Source: Alisma plantago-aquatica
Lineage: Eukaryota; Streptophyta; Magnoliopsida; Alismatales; Alismataceae
Assembly (NCBI GenBank): GCA_963693085.1
Contig: OY856412.1
Span: 1,060,472,244 to 1,060,536,243, forward strand
Reading direction: 5' to 3'
DNA: 64,000 nt
Every line of letters starts with the position of its first letter. The first letter of the stretch is position 1. The notes under the pieces were generated by a model that ran no database searches, was not told the origin of the DNA, and was given only the letters and a program-made list of their open reading frames with translations. Positions 12,108-25,618 of this stretch are shown piece by piece. The position numbers were made by a program, and so were the translations under genes.

Positions 12108-12123
12108 GAGAGTTATATCTCTC
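12108..12123 (+). other. Conserved LTR hairpin (GAGAG/CTCTC) in E4
   Basis: GAGAG, loop TTATAT, CTCTC, followed by GCTGGGAC, the counterpart of 128-143 and 8819-8834 in E1. Confidence 0.65.
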
Positions 12124-13380
12124 GCTGGGACATGGGTATCACCCCGTTGGTCACCAACATTTTTAGGTGGATGCAGGCGAAGAGGTAGAGACCATATTGT
12201 AGAGGTATGTAACACCTCATCCCCAACAAAACACGATTACATGCTAACCAGCGGATTACCGAAAAACACGGGAAATTAAAACTGATTTACAACAAGCACC
12301 ACAACATGAAACATATAATATCTGGGCCAACACTTTTCATTTCATAGCATATCTCCAAGGTGCTACAACATGATTCCCATCATCTTGTTATATGAAATAA
12401 CAATTACAGGATGCTTTACATCAAGATGCATATCAAAAACCATACATCCATCATTGTACGAGAAACATCGAAAAACACTCCCGAAGACCTGAGTGTACAG
12501 GGACGACACATAGGACTCTACTGCTACACACTATCTATCCCACCAGGTATGATACCTTTGCATAACATCCGTAGCCACATGATCTGCATCTTGCCAGGCA
12601 CATCCACCTAAAAAGGGTTATTAACTAGAGGGGTGAGACACACAGTCCTAGCGAGAAACATAACCCTCTACCAACTTTATTATGATCCCAGATAACTGAT
12701 ATAAGTAGATTATAAGAGCAATATACTGAGCAGGGCTATTCTTACCACAAATCTTACCAAGATATTTATGAGGCCTATAACCAGGTACTCTTTATGGAAC
12801 ATGATTGACAAGATAAACTTTATACAATCTTATCACATGATATAAGGAACATATGTTAAACTGCAAGTGTAAAAAATAGAGCAACTATACAAACAAGGCC
12901 TCAACCAATGTTTCATATTTGTCCTAAGCAAAGATACTATACGGCTTGCTTACAAATTATTATGCCCTGAGGAAGTGAGCCATACCGCTCAAATCCAACC
13001 AACGACTGCGAAACCCGGAGCCGGTGCCACACAAGGTCAATGGAAGAGTCAAACTCCATGACCTCCCACCTCATGGTCAGTGCACGAGTACAACACAAGC
13101 AGGACCGCAGTCTCATGCTTAAGTGACCTCAGCCACAGGGTCAGGCTACCCTCTTCCTAGCCCGCGTCGGTACAAGTATCAACGCTAGTGAAACTGAGCC
13201 ACAAGCCTGTTCACCGTGCTCTGAGCCATGAAAGCATTCATGCTCACATATCACATATCCTGAGCCATGGGCCTGTTCACCATGCTCTTATCAAACTTGG
13301 GCTACGGGCCTGAATCCGCACCCTGGACTCTACAACCAAATTTGCACTCTTACCTCCTCACTTTAGGCTAGGAGCAACCT

Positions 13381-13400
13381 CGCATATTCAACAATATGCG
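13381..13400 (-). other. Conserved LTR hairpin CGCATATT/AATATGCG in E2
   Basis: Perfect 8-bp stem with a 4-base loop, next to the 12-bp palindrome CGGGTTAACCCG at 13404-13415. The second LTR copy is at 20999-21018, with shorter versions in E1 (8001-8016) and E4 (11405-11421). Confidence 0.65.
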
Positions 13401-14699
13401 CTCCGGGTTAACCCGCAAAAGAACCTGTTTCACCATCACCAGCTCCTGACGATGATGGATCTATGGCCAGGGCAAACTACATGAGAGGTTCATCTGTAAT
13501 TAGTTAATGTATTTTAAGTAGATTGTTGGGGCAATCAAGTTGTATTAAGAAACCATATATAAAACATGAACAAGATTATATTCATTACATTGGTATAGTA
13601 TTGCTACTATTCTTTCCATTGTCCTCAACAATCATCACATTGTCATGGGATATAAATCCCTCACATCATCTCATCGTGCTACTGCCTCTTAGGGCTTCAT
13701 CATTTCATATCATCATGGGATATCAATCCCTGAGTTCACCACATTACACCAGTGCTCTCAAGGCATCCTCAACATCATTAGGGAATATCAATCCCTCATG
13801 TCATTACTAGAGGATCACACCTCAACATGCATTTCTCATCATATTGGTAACATATGTTATCTCATCAACATTATTACTTGTATATTGCACATATATCAAG
13901 TGCTATACGAAGAACATAAGCATATAGTCACCATAAATCTTACTTGGCTATGAATTCAAATACACCTGCATGGTTAGCTTGCATAAGAAAGAGATAACTG
14001 GATCACCAAACATAAAACATAGGTCTTAGAGAACCTATTATGATTATCATGCTATCAAGGGTTTAGATGTATAGGATTGGAACAACATCCATGTTCATAG
14101 TTGTGTATGTAGTTAATTTATATTATCGTTATCAAGATACGAGCATTCATCATGCCCCATATCTCATGAACATGTCTTTGATTATCATATCACCAAGATT
14201 AAAGTTATAACATTGGAATATTATGAACATATGCAGATTAATGTCATAACCGGTGTATAAATCAACACACCATCACTATCGAGTCATCATCCCTAAGGAT
14301 TATCTTAAGGATCATACACAATAATCCACCATCTAATCTTATCAAAGGTTCATCTATCATTACTCATAATTAACCACTGCACAAAGGTCCACAACCCATT
14401 TCATCTTGGGTTCATCATACTTCATTATTATTATACATGAACACACATTGTGGCCCATACTTGTGGGCATACACCTATGTCACATTGACATGTGTAGCAA
14501 CATCATCTCCTTTCAAACATACCGTGGTCACAACCTATATAACATAGGTGCAGGGTTCAAGGTGATCACATACATTAGGTATATGCATTTCGGGTCATCA
14601 AAACCCTCACCAAAACTCCCTCAACCCTCACTAGAGGTCTAGTGGCAGTGCCATCCCTCACCAAAGGATATGCCCGGTAGAAATACCCTTACCAAAGGT

Positions 14700-16020
14700 A
14701 TCACGACTAGGGTTTCCAACCCTAAGGTAGCTCACCACCATATCAGCCAACCACTGCACACCCTCTATCGTGCATCGAGGTCCCATCATCTCTCATGGTA
14801 TCGGACAAGGTGTATCATCCAAGATCCAACTCCACCAAAGGGGCAACAGCCAAGCTCAACTAAGCCTATCAGTTAGAGGAACATCACCACAGCAACCCTA
14901 TCGGTCAAAGGGGTGTCGCCCAAGGTGCCCCTACTACACAAACATCTCTGTACCATCCAGGGACCACTTCTATTAGCCAGGGCACCAAGAACCATGTCGT
15001 GCATATCCATGAAGCTGCATAACGGCTAACATCTAGGGTTAGCCTGTCGGACATCATGCCATGTCGTCCATCCCCTCGTCTCGGCCAAGCTCACTAAGAC
15101 AAGGTGATGTCGTCCAAAGCTTGTGTCATACACCAAACTATCAGAGTCTATCGGCCAAGGCCATGTCGAGCATCAAGCTAGCACCACCTAATGGCCAAGT
15201 TTATCTCAAGACAAGGGAGGTGTGTCAAGCATCCTCTGCACATGGTGTATCGTCCAACTATATTGACTAGGTGTGTGGGCAACCACCTCTACAAGGTGTA
15301 TCGGGCAGGGTACTCAACATAGCGTATCGCCCATCCATCATCTCCACAAGGGATATCGGCCAAGGGACCATAACGGTTACCAACTCAGCTTTACTAGGTA
15401 TAACGACCAAGGATACAAGGATCAATCTAATGCCCAAGAAAGCATACCTACCACAGATTCTACCTCAATAACATATCATGCCACAAGGGTAGACCACTTA
15501 TGTCGCCCAAAGCAACTCTAACTCCCAATCTAGGGTTGAGGCTCTATATCGGCCAAGATACAAGGTTTAGGGTTGTCTCGGCCAACTACCATTCCACTAT
15601 CACCATGTCAGGAAGAAGGGCATAATGACCACAAGGCCCATAAAGAGTTAACTTCTCATATCGTCCAAGAATTAACCCTAAAGGGTGTATCAGGCAAAAT
15701 ACTCAGAAGTTCATCAAGGAAGCACATGTCGGCCAAGAGTCCATCCAAGGGTCTAGCAACCATGTCGACCAAACTCTAACTCTAGGGTGGTTAAGGGATA
15801 TCGGGCACAAAGGTAAGACTATTACCGACTCATCCTATCACACATAGGTCTAGGTCATAGGCTCACCTTTCAAGTCCAAAGGTGAGAAAGTGGTTTTGCC
15901 ATAACCATCAACCATAGCATAGGCTATATAACAAGGTATTGTATCGGGTAGAGGCCCATATCGGGCAACCTAATTGTATCGGCCAAAGATTCATATCGTG
16001 CAAGTCATCTTCAACCTCTA
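14700..16020 (-). repeat. Field of dispersed 12-mers, TRTCGGSCAA type, in the E2 LTR
   Basis: More than 20 variants of T(A/G)TCGGCCAA, TATCGGGCAA, TATCGTCCAA or TGTCGACCAA on the plus strand, irregularly spaced at about 30-90 bp. The second LTR has the same field at 22360-23640. The copies are too irregular for a simple tandem repeat. Confidence 0.75.
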
Positions 16021-17431
16021 GCCACCCATTACCATCTTGTACAAGGAAAAAAAGCTAAAGACAGTAATAAAACGTAGCATCCTCATTAGATAAGATTCCA
16101 AGTCCCACATATATATATCTATCATGGAGAAAAGGTAACGATTTAAGTACAAGAACTATCATTTACATGTATGGAGAGTGTGCATAATAGAGATGGTTTA
16201 GAGTTATGTAACCCGCCTTAAGAGGATCTCCATGAAAGGAACAAAACTCCATGATCCAAGCAACAAACACACGTTCTCTTCCAAGAATAGCACCCATCCA
16301 AAGCTCCAAACATGCCTTCGGCACCATCATCACCACCTCAAGAAACAAAGGAAGAAGAAGAAGAAGAAACCATGGTTATGTATAGCTCAAGAAGAAGAAA
16401 GGAGGGAAGATGACCACGTCCTTGCTTACTCTTATCAAGGGCCTATCCATGGCCGAGAGGGAAAGAGGAAGGTGGAGAAGTAAGCACAAGGAAAACTAGC
16501 AAGGAAGCATGACTCACCAAGGTCAGATCTTGAGCAAGGAGTTTCCATGGCCAAGGAGCTCGCCCCTCCATGCTCCATGGGAGTCTTCCTTAGCTCCCAA
16601 GCTCCCATGCCCGACACAAACAGATAGGAGAAGGTAGGTGGCTGAAAAGGATTGCTTGGCTAAGAAGGAAGGGAGTTATAAACACCAAGGAAGAGAGAGG
16701 TAGCAAGAGAAAGGTGTCATAACCACATAAACCAAGGTGCCACTTACTCTAGCTCATAATGCCACTTGTTGCCACCCTAGCAGCTCATGCATAGCCTGGT
16801 GATACACTCTAGGAATTGTATCGTGCAGCTGGGCAGCAGCCATGGCCGAAACACCCCTGTTGGGCGACACACCTTCATGTCCTAGTCGATACACTAAAGG
16901 ACAAGGTGACATATGCAACACATATATGTTATAAAGACCATATAGGATGTCATTCCTCATCTATCAACCAAAAAAGGCACCCCATCATCCCTACTCATTC
17001 TAGATGATGTAAAACACAAGAAAGAAGACTCTAGAGCTGATAAATTACACATTGACCCCTCCACTTTGGGTAATTTGCAATTTACACCAAAACTAGCACA
17101 AAAAGCATAAACATCAACCAACCAAGCTCAAACTTGAAACATAGGTCCTCCATAAGGTGTCCCACAACATCATTCTCTTTCTAATGATGCAAGAGAACTG
17201 AAGGCATGCTTTACATGTGACATATTGCAATATAACCCCTAACTTTGGGTAAATTACACTTTGGTCCAAAACAAGCAAACATTGCTCAAGCAGCATCAAA
17301 CGGGACCAAACTGGAAACATGAGCTTGTCACATGATACCAAAACATCCTATAAGATTAGATTAAGGTTCTAAGCACCTTTCATAAGCAAAGCAAATAGGG
17401 TTAGCCCAAAACCTGGGTCAGGGTCCTTACA

Positions 17432-19809
17432 AGTCATAACCCTAACAAGGATTTTGTCCCTGAAATCCCAAGAGGTAAGAAGATAGGTGTTACTTGTGCA
17501 TCACATCAAACAACTCCATAAGGCTCCCAGGTGTCACATATCTGAGACCAACATACTTGCTCCTTTCCCAGAGCCACTCAGAGTTTCCTTGTATAGGTCA
17601 CACACTCGAACCCTCAACTCATCATCCTTAGCCTGGTAACACTCTTAGATACTGGGACATTATATGCAACTCATATTACTCAGGTATCAGTTGCTTCTAC
17701 CGATGTATCATATCCTTCGTTGTGTTTCCGTTGTGCTACTCTGATCTCACAGGCTTGGCACTTTAAGCTTTGTGTAACTTGTATCACTGTCTTTCCGTTA
17801 TATATGTTTCAACTGTTCCTTCTCTTTGCACAAAGGATGTCTCTACTCCAAGGGGGATCTTTCTTAGAAGAGGTTATCACAAGGTACATACTCTACAAAA
17901 CACCTATATACACATGATAGGGCTTAACTAGATGAACTTTCCCAGGATGACCCTACATCACTTCCTTTCCTTGGGTGCATACCTTCCGATGTCATGTTTA
18001 TGCGGAGCATAAACCCCTAACATATGATAGACACACTATAGGCACTTAGCTGGATCAACCAAAGCCAACCCTTCCATCTGAGACAACTTCACACCTTTCC
18101 AAGGATATCCATTCCCAGGGTTACCACGATCTTTGACATATCTCATAGAAAGGGATTCATCCGACTATCACATCTAGGAAAGGAAAGGGTATGGAGAAGG
18201 GTATACTTCATCCTGCACAACCAGGTCATCAACAAGGTACTCAACAACAGACTATCTGTCTCTGACTCACAGGAAGGAAACATCTGCCAAACATACATAA
18301 AGCACTTCAAAGGAGGGTACATCCTGAAATGGATCAACTAGAGCAGATAAGAGGCAAGAAGAAGACAAGGTAGAATGGAGTGACTCCATTCTGCCTGTCA
18401 CCACACACTGGTCATTCTACCATTTATGGCCAGTTTATACCACATGATCTAGATGTCGCTTGTTGCCATCTGCTTCCTGATCAAACCATCTAGTCCTCAC
18501 TTGCTTATCCTTATCAGCATTCCTTTGTGATGTCAAACTGCTACTTCAAGGGTCACCACATAGATCCATACTTCCAAAACTAGCTTCCAGCTTGTAGGTT
18601 CAAGGTCAAGGGTGATCTATCAAGATGGTTCACCTTCATACCTCCACGATCTAAGCATCTTGATTATCAACCCCATCTCAGAAGGCATGCCAAGAGGATC
18701 CTACCGTCATCATCCATCACAGACATCCCCACCTTGGAAACCAAAGTCCAAGATCAGCTGATACTTTTTGAAGTATCCAAACAGCGATCACTTCAAAGGC
18801 ACACATATCAAGTGACACAAGGTCCACTTGACTGCCACTCCCTCAAAAGGAAGGAACACAAAGGAACAAACTCCTCCCATCACCCCATCAACACCTATGG
18901 TTTCATATCAAAGGGGAGGGTATTATCACTTTCTTTGACCCTTACATAAGTTTCCAACCATTTATACAACGTTAAACCTTGTTCCATCTGGTTTTATCTT
19001 GTATCTTCTTGGGTTCCTTGCAATCAGCACAGGAAACATCAAGACCATTACATGTCATTATTCTTCTTCTCTTGTTACCATTTCATCATAATCATTATTA
19101 GTTCCTGATTATATTAGATTTTTTTCTCTTTATTAAAAAGATCTTATTCTTCACATATTCTTTATTGAACATGGTTTATCTCCCTGGTTCTCTTTTTCTA
19201 ATCACGAATTTTCACTTTATTCTTTCACATATTTGCTTACGTTCATTGGTTGGTCTGAGATTATCTAAGGTTCCTTCTTGTTTACTCATCCCTTATTCTT
19301 CTCTTTCTTCTAACTTTTTTTTTGCTTTCAGGCACTTTCTTCATCTTGTGTAAGTTATATGCTTTAACTTATGTTATTATCACGATTTAATCTGTCTTTT
19401 ATCATATATATCTCTTGAGATTATAGTTTCAAGAACTTATTTCATCATATACTTATACAAATTTAGGTTTCAGAGAACCATTACTTCCTCTTTTGATTAT
19501 CAAGCATACATGTTTTTAAAGAGTTATGGTGCATTCACTTACCTCTTTTATAGCATGATTAAGATATTGACATTGTATTTCTAACTTGTTATGCTCTTTA
19601 GATTGCTCCAGAATGACTACTTGATCAGAGTAATCAAGGAGGAAACAATCTAATGCTTCATACTTGCCTTTGTCTTCAATATTTGAATACATGGCTAGGG
19701 CATCAAGTATTGAGATTAGGTGGTATGCACCATATATTATGCCACGGTCCATCCTTAGACACCATCCTAATCCTAGTCCTAGTGTCCCTGTAGACTTAGC
19801 GAACCTAGA
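17432..19809 (-). other. E2 interior, 2.4 kb without recognisable domains
   Basis: Read on the minus strand, it begins after the PBS with TCTAGGTTCGCTAAGTCTAC, close to the E1 sequence at the same place (TTTAGGTTCGCTGAGTCTAC). A 105-codon open frame (19516-19833) overlaps the PBS and LTR end and resembles no gag I know. The right part (17440-17640 region) ends with TTTCAGGGACAAAATCC, the usual end of a plant gypsy polyprotein, with a weak GGGTTATGACT stretch in place of a polypurine tract. No RT or integrase motif was found in between. I infer coding capacity lost by deletion and replaced by filler. Confidence 0.65.
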
Positions 19810-19821
19810 GATCTGATACCA
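19810..19821 (-). promoter_or_regulatory. E2 primer binding site, one mismatch
   Basis: The minus strand reads TGGTATCAGATC, the Met-type PBS with T for G at position 11, four bases from the LTR end. Confidence 0.82.
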
Positions 19822-19825
19822 AACT

Positions 19826-22800
19826 TGTAACACCTCATCCCCAACAAAACACGATTACATGCTAACCAGCGGATTACCGAAAAACATGGGAAATTAAAAC
19901 CGATTTACAACAAGCACCGCAATATGAAACATATAATATCTAGGCCAACACTTTTCATTTCATAGCATATCTCAAAGGTGCTACAACATGATTCCCATCA
20001 TCTTGTTATATGAAATAACTGTAACAGGATGCTTCACATCAAGATGCATATCAAAAACCATACATCGATCATTGTATGAGAAACATCGAAAAACTCTCCT
20101 GAAGACCTGAGTGTACAGGGACGACACATAGGACTCTACTGCTAGACACTATCTATCCCACCAGGTACGATACCTCTACATAACATCCGTAGCCACATGA
20201 TCTGCATCTCGCCAGGCACGTCCACCTAAAAAGGGTTATTAACCAGCGGGGTGAGACACACAGTCCTAGCGAGAAACATAACCCTCTACCAGCTTTATTA
20301 TGATCCCAGATAACTGATATAAGCAGATTATAAGAGCAATATACTGAGCAGGGCTATTCTTACCACAAATCTTACCAAGATATTTATGAGACATATAACC
20401 AGGTACTCTTTATGGAACATGATTGACAAGATAAACTTTATACGATCTTATCACATGATATAAGGAACATATGTTAAACTGCAAGTGTAAAAAATAGAGC
20501 AACTATACAAACAAGGCCTCAACCAATGTTTCATATTTGTCCTAAGCAAAGATACTATACGGCTTGCTTACAAATTATTATGCCCTGAGGAAGTGAGTCG
20601 TACCACTCAAATCCAACCAACGGCTACGAAACCCAGAGCTGGTGTCATACAAGGTCAATGGAAGAGCCGGACTCCACGACCTCCCACCTCATGGTCAGTG
20701 CACGAGTACAACACAAGTAGGACCGCAGTCTCATGCTTAAGTGATCTCAGCCACAGGGTCAGGCTACCCTCTACCTAGCCCGCCTCGGTACAGGTATCGG
20801 CGCTAGTGAAACTGAGCCACGGGCCTGTTCATCGTGCTCTGAGCCATGAACGCATTCATGCTCCCATATCACATATCCTGAGCCATGGGCCTGTTCACCA
20901 TGCTCTTATCAAACTTGGGCTACGAGCCTGAATCCGCACCCTGGAGTCTACAACCGAAGTTTCACTCTTACCTCCTCACTTTAGGCTAGGAGCAACCTCG
21001 CATATTCAACAATATGCGCTCCGGGTTAACCCGCAGGAGAACCCATTTCACCATCACCAGCTCCTGACGATGATGGATCTATGGCTAGGGCAAACTACAT
21101 GAGAGGTTCATCTGTAATTAGTTAATGTATTTTTAGTAGATTGTTGGGGCAATCAAGTTGTATTAAGCAACCATATATAAAACATGAACAACATTAGATT
21201 CATTACATTGGTATAGTATTTCTACTACTCTTTCCATTGTCCTCAACAATCATCACATTGTCATGGGATATAAATCCCTCACATCATCTCATCGTGCTAC
21301 TGCCTCTTAGGGCTTCATCATTTCATATCATCATGGGATATCAATCCCTGAGTTCACCACAATACACCAGTGCCTCTCAAGGCATCCTCAACATCATTAG
21401 GGAATATCAATCCCTCATGTCATTACTAGAGGATCACACCTCAACATGCATTTCTCATCATATTGGTAACATATGTTATCTCATCAACATTATTACTTGT
21501 ATATTGCACATATATCAAGTGCTATACGAAGAACATAAGCATATAGTCACCATAGCTCTTACTTGGCTATGAATTCAAATACACCTGCATGGTTAGCTTG
21601 CATAAGAAAGAGATAACTGGATCACCAAACATAAAACATAGGTCTTAGAGAACCTATTATGATTATCATGCTATCAAGGATTTAGATGTACAGGATTGGA
21701 ACAACATCCATGTTCATAGCTGTGTATGTAGTTAATTTATATTATCGCGATCAAGCTGTGAGCATTCATCATGCCCCATATCTCATGAACATGTCTTTGA
21801 TTATCATATCACCAAGATTAAAGTTATAACATTGGAATATTATGAACATATGCAGATTAATGTCATGACCGATGTATAAATCAACACACCATCACTATCG
21901 AGTCATCATCCCTAAGGATTATCTTAAGGTTCATGCACCATAATCCACCATCTAATCTTATCAAAGGTTCATCTATCATCACTCATAATTAAGCACTGCA
22001 CAAAGGTCCACAACCCATTTCATCTAGGGTTCATCATACTTCATTATTATTATACATGAACACACATCATGGCTCATACTTGTGGCCATACACCTATGTC
22101 ACATTGACATGTGTAGCAACATCATCTCCTTGCAAACATATTGTGGTCACAACCTATCTAACATAGGTGCAGGGTTCAAGGTGATCACATACATTAGCTA
22201 TATGCATTTCGGGTCATCAAAACCCTCACCAAAACTCCCTCAACCCTCACTAGAGGTCTAGTGGTAGTGCCATCCCTCACCAAAGGATATGCCCGGTAGC
22301 AATACCCTTACCAAAGGTATCACGACTAGGGTTTCCAACCCTAAGGCAGCTCACCACCATATCGGCCAACCATTGCACACCCTCTATCGTGCATCAAGGT
22401 CCCATCATCTCTCATGGTATCGGGCAAGGTGTATCGTCCAAGATCCAACTCCACCAAAGGGGTAACGGCCAAGATGAACTAAGCCTATCAGTTAGAGGAA
22501 CATCACCACAGCAACCCTATCGGTCAAAGGGGTGTCTCCCAAGGTGCCCCTAATACACAAACATCTCTGTACCGTCCAAGGACCACTTCTATCGGCCAGG
22601 GCACCAAGAACCATGTCGTGCATATCCATGAAGCTGCATAATGGCTAGCATCTAGGGTTAGCCTGTCGGGCACCATGCCATGTCATCCATCCCCTCGTCT
22701 CGTCCAAGCTCACTAAGACAAGGTGATGTCGTCCAAAGCTTGTGTCGGATACTAAGCTATCAGAGTCTATCGGCCAAGGCCATATCGAGCATCAAGCTAG

Positions 22801-23648
22801 CACCACCTAATGGCCAAGTTTATCTCAAGACAAGGGAGGTGTGTCAAGCATCCTCTGCACATGGTGTATCGTCCAACTATATCGACTAGGTGTATCGGGA
22901 AACCACCTCTACAAGGTGCATCGGGAAGAGTACTCAACATAGAGTATCACCCATCCATCATCTCCACAAGGGATATCGGCCAAGGGACCATAACGGTTAC
23001 CAACTCAGCTTTACTAGGTATAACGACCAAGGATACAAGGATCAATCTAATGCCCAAGCAAGCATACCTACCAAGGATTCTACCTCAAGAACATATCATG
23101 CCACAAGGGTAGACCACTTATGTCACCCAAAGCAACTCTAACGCCCAAGCTAGGGTTGAGGCTCTATATCGGCCAAGATACAAGGTTTAGGGTTGTCTCG
23201 GGAAACTACCATTCCACCTATCACCATGTCAGGAAGAAGGGCATAACGACCACAAGGTCCATAAAGAGTTAACTTCTCATATCATCCAAGACTTAACCCT
23301 AAAGGGTGTATCGGGAAACATAATCAAAAGTTCACCAAGGAAGCACATGTCGGCTAAGAGTCCATCCAAGGGTCTAGCAACCATGTCGACCAAACTCTAA
23401 CTCTAGGGTGGTTAAGGGATATCAGGCACAAAGGTAAGACTATTATCGACTCATCCTATCGCCCATAGGTCAAGCTAATAGGCTCACCTTTCAAGTACAA
23501 AGGAGAGAAAGGGGTGTTGCCATAACCATCAACCAAAGCATAGGCTATATAACAAGGTATTGTATCAGGTAGAGGCCCATATCGGGAAACCTAATTGTAT
23601 TGGCCAAAGATTCATATCGTGCAAGTCATCTTTAACCTCTAGCCACCC
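19826..23648 (-). repeat. E2 5' LTR, 3'-terminal part
   Basis: Matches 12208-16027 of the other LTR. The plus strand starts TGTAACACCTCATCCCC. The LTR is interrupted after CACCC at 23648 by element N and resumes at 34752. Confidence 0.92.
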
Positions 23649-25618
23649 TGTAACGACCCCACCTCCCGGTAACCCCCAATTAAGGGAGACCGAAAGGTCG
23701 GTGCCGTTATCCAATTAACAGGATCAAAGGTTCGACAAATAATCAGTAATAATTAATATACTTTACCAACTAAACTGAAAACTGGTATAAAATAAAACTT
23801 TTCTTACCTTGGAAAAACTGGGATTTCTAAACTTCTATCCATGAAGACACTAATCTAACTATTCCTCCTGCGCACGTTACTTCTCATTCATTTACACATG
23901 TGCCACTTTACTGTTTGTTCTTTTCATTTGTACCTAAAACGCCGACAAACAAAACTTCGGTCAGCACTAAGCTGGTATGTGGGGGAAACAATAATCATGC
24001 AACTACAATAACAAAGTAATCAACCAATTATCAGTTAACATCCAAGATTACGATTTAAACCATACTACTCAATCCTTTCCTATCCCCTATCTCTGTGTTG
24101 TCCCTGCAGTGGACCGAGATCTTACCTCTCTCTAGGTAGATCCTTATTAAACCCTGCATGATCCTACCTAACAGGTAGATCAATATCTAGGGTTGAGTCG
24201 CATGGCACTACCCATAGGTAGTCCAATCTCTAACTCAATGTGACTTGATGGACCTACCCCATTGGTAGCCATTTACTAAGTCATTCAATGACCTGATGGG
24301 CCTACCCCATTGGTAGCCTTTTACTAGGTCAACTCATTAAGCTACAGAGGGGACTAGGATCTGAGCTAGTAGGCATATCTCTTATGTGATAGTCATATTC
24401 ACATTATACATTGTATGAATTAAATACATCCAGCAGTTTAATTCAATCCACGATAGAAACGTCGTTAAAATCCTGGAAAACTAATTCGGGTAGTCATAAG
24501 CGTAACCACATACCTAATTTGCAGAATCAACAAGTCCAAGCAATCAAGTAACCCAGAGTAAATCAAGCAAGCACAATTCAATCCTGAAATATTCATGCAA
24601 TATTTTCTATCATCGATCATGGCACACAAATCTAATAGACCTACTCATGCCTTAGGGTTACTAGCCTTTTTAGGGTTTTGACCATAATTAGGGTTTCACT
24701 TCCTTTTTATTACTTTTATCAAATATCCATCAAACCCTAATTATCTTGTCTTATTTTCCATTACGGTCCTTAAGATCAGGTTTGGACCACGCAAAGCCCA
24801 TTTATTCATCACAAAAGATGCTAAGGTTATCATTTAACAATATTTAATCTTATTTTCGGACTAACAACACCATTATCTACCAGTTAAGTCCATCAAGCCT
24901 CTTCTCATTAAAGCTACTATTTTAATCCTTTTCATCCATGGCAAACTCATTATAAGTATTTATCAACAATTCATAGTCTAGAATGATCTAAGTCGCATAC
25001 GAATTCATTTTGTCATAATTTTACCCTTTTATTTCTGAGAAAACCCTAATTACTACCTTTAGGGTATTTATCCAGAATTAAGGGTTGTTATACTCTAATA
25101 TCTTAGATTCAACACATTTCAACTCCTATCATCAGATTGATCAATTAAAACCATTAATAATCTCATTCACTAAAATTAGGGTTTCAAGGCCCATTAATGC
25201 TTATTTATATGCATGAACTTCTAAATCAACCAATTACGTGTAAGATTCATCTTTTTCAAACTTAATGTACCTCTTTGATCATTAACATGTTAATACCAAC
25301 TCTAATCATTCATTGAACCCTACAAATCACATTAATTATAACAAGATAGGATTCCTTAATCATCATTACATTAAAGTTAATAACTTATACTACTTTTCGA
25401 ATTGCAAACAGAATTAGGCTTCAACCATATTTTATTTAGATTCCTCTCGATTTTCTGAGCAACTTTCATATTTTATTCGTACCCATCCGAGCTACCGATT
25501 GTGAGATATGAATTTTGCATTAAATGACTTACTTGGACAATAAGAAAGCGCCACGTCATTAACTTCCATGTAACGCGGCCCGACTCAGTTTATAACCAAA
25601 TTACGTGATTGCCCTCAC

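Larger units (their letters stand above)
9766..12207 (+). repeat. E4: body of a related gypsy LTR, split by E2
   Basis: No coding capacity. It shares with the E1 and E2 LTRs the inverted repeat GGGATTGAGATCCC (11153-11166), the GCATATT/AATATGC hairpin (11405-11421), a CCGGCTCTTCCATTGACC block (about 11718), and the GGCGGAGAG hairpin with CACCCCGTTGGT and TTTTTAGGTGG (12104-12175). The LTR continues after the E2 insertion at 36165 and ends near 36570. The LTR start was not recognised; 9766-10100 may belong to it or to older sequence. Confidence 0.7.
12208..17431 (-). repeat. E2 3' LTR (5,224 bp)
   Basis: On the minus strand it starts TGTAAGGACCCTGACCCAGG (17431 leftwards) and ends GGATGAGGTGTTACA. 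It matches 19826-23648 plus 34752-36159 along its whole length. Contents in sense order: a promoter with a TATA-like TTTATAAC near 16676, the GGCGGGTTACATAAC motif (16203-16219), a long field of CG-containing 12-mers (14700-16020), AT-rich sequence with three GGGATNNNAATCCC-like inverted repeats (13647-13795), CGGGTTAACCCG (13404-13415), and the CGCATATT/AATATGCG hairpin (13381-13400). Open frames here are short and incidental. Confidence 0.92.

Noticed and set aside
16163..16617. Short ORFs in the E2 LTR that recur at 34890-35344
   Set aside because: They recur because the two LTRs are copies. Overlapping opposite-strand frames and no domain.
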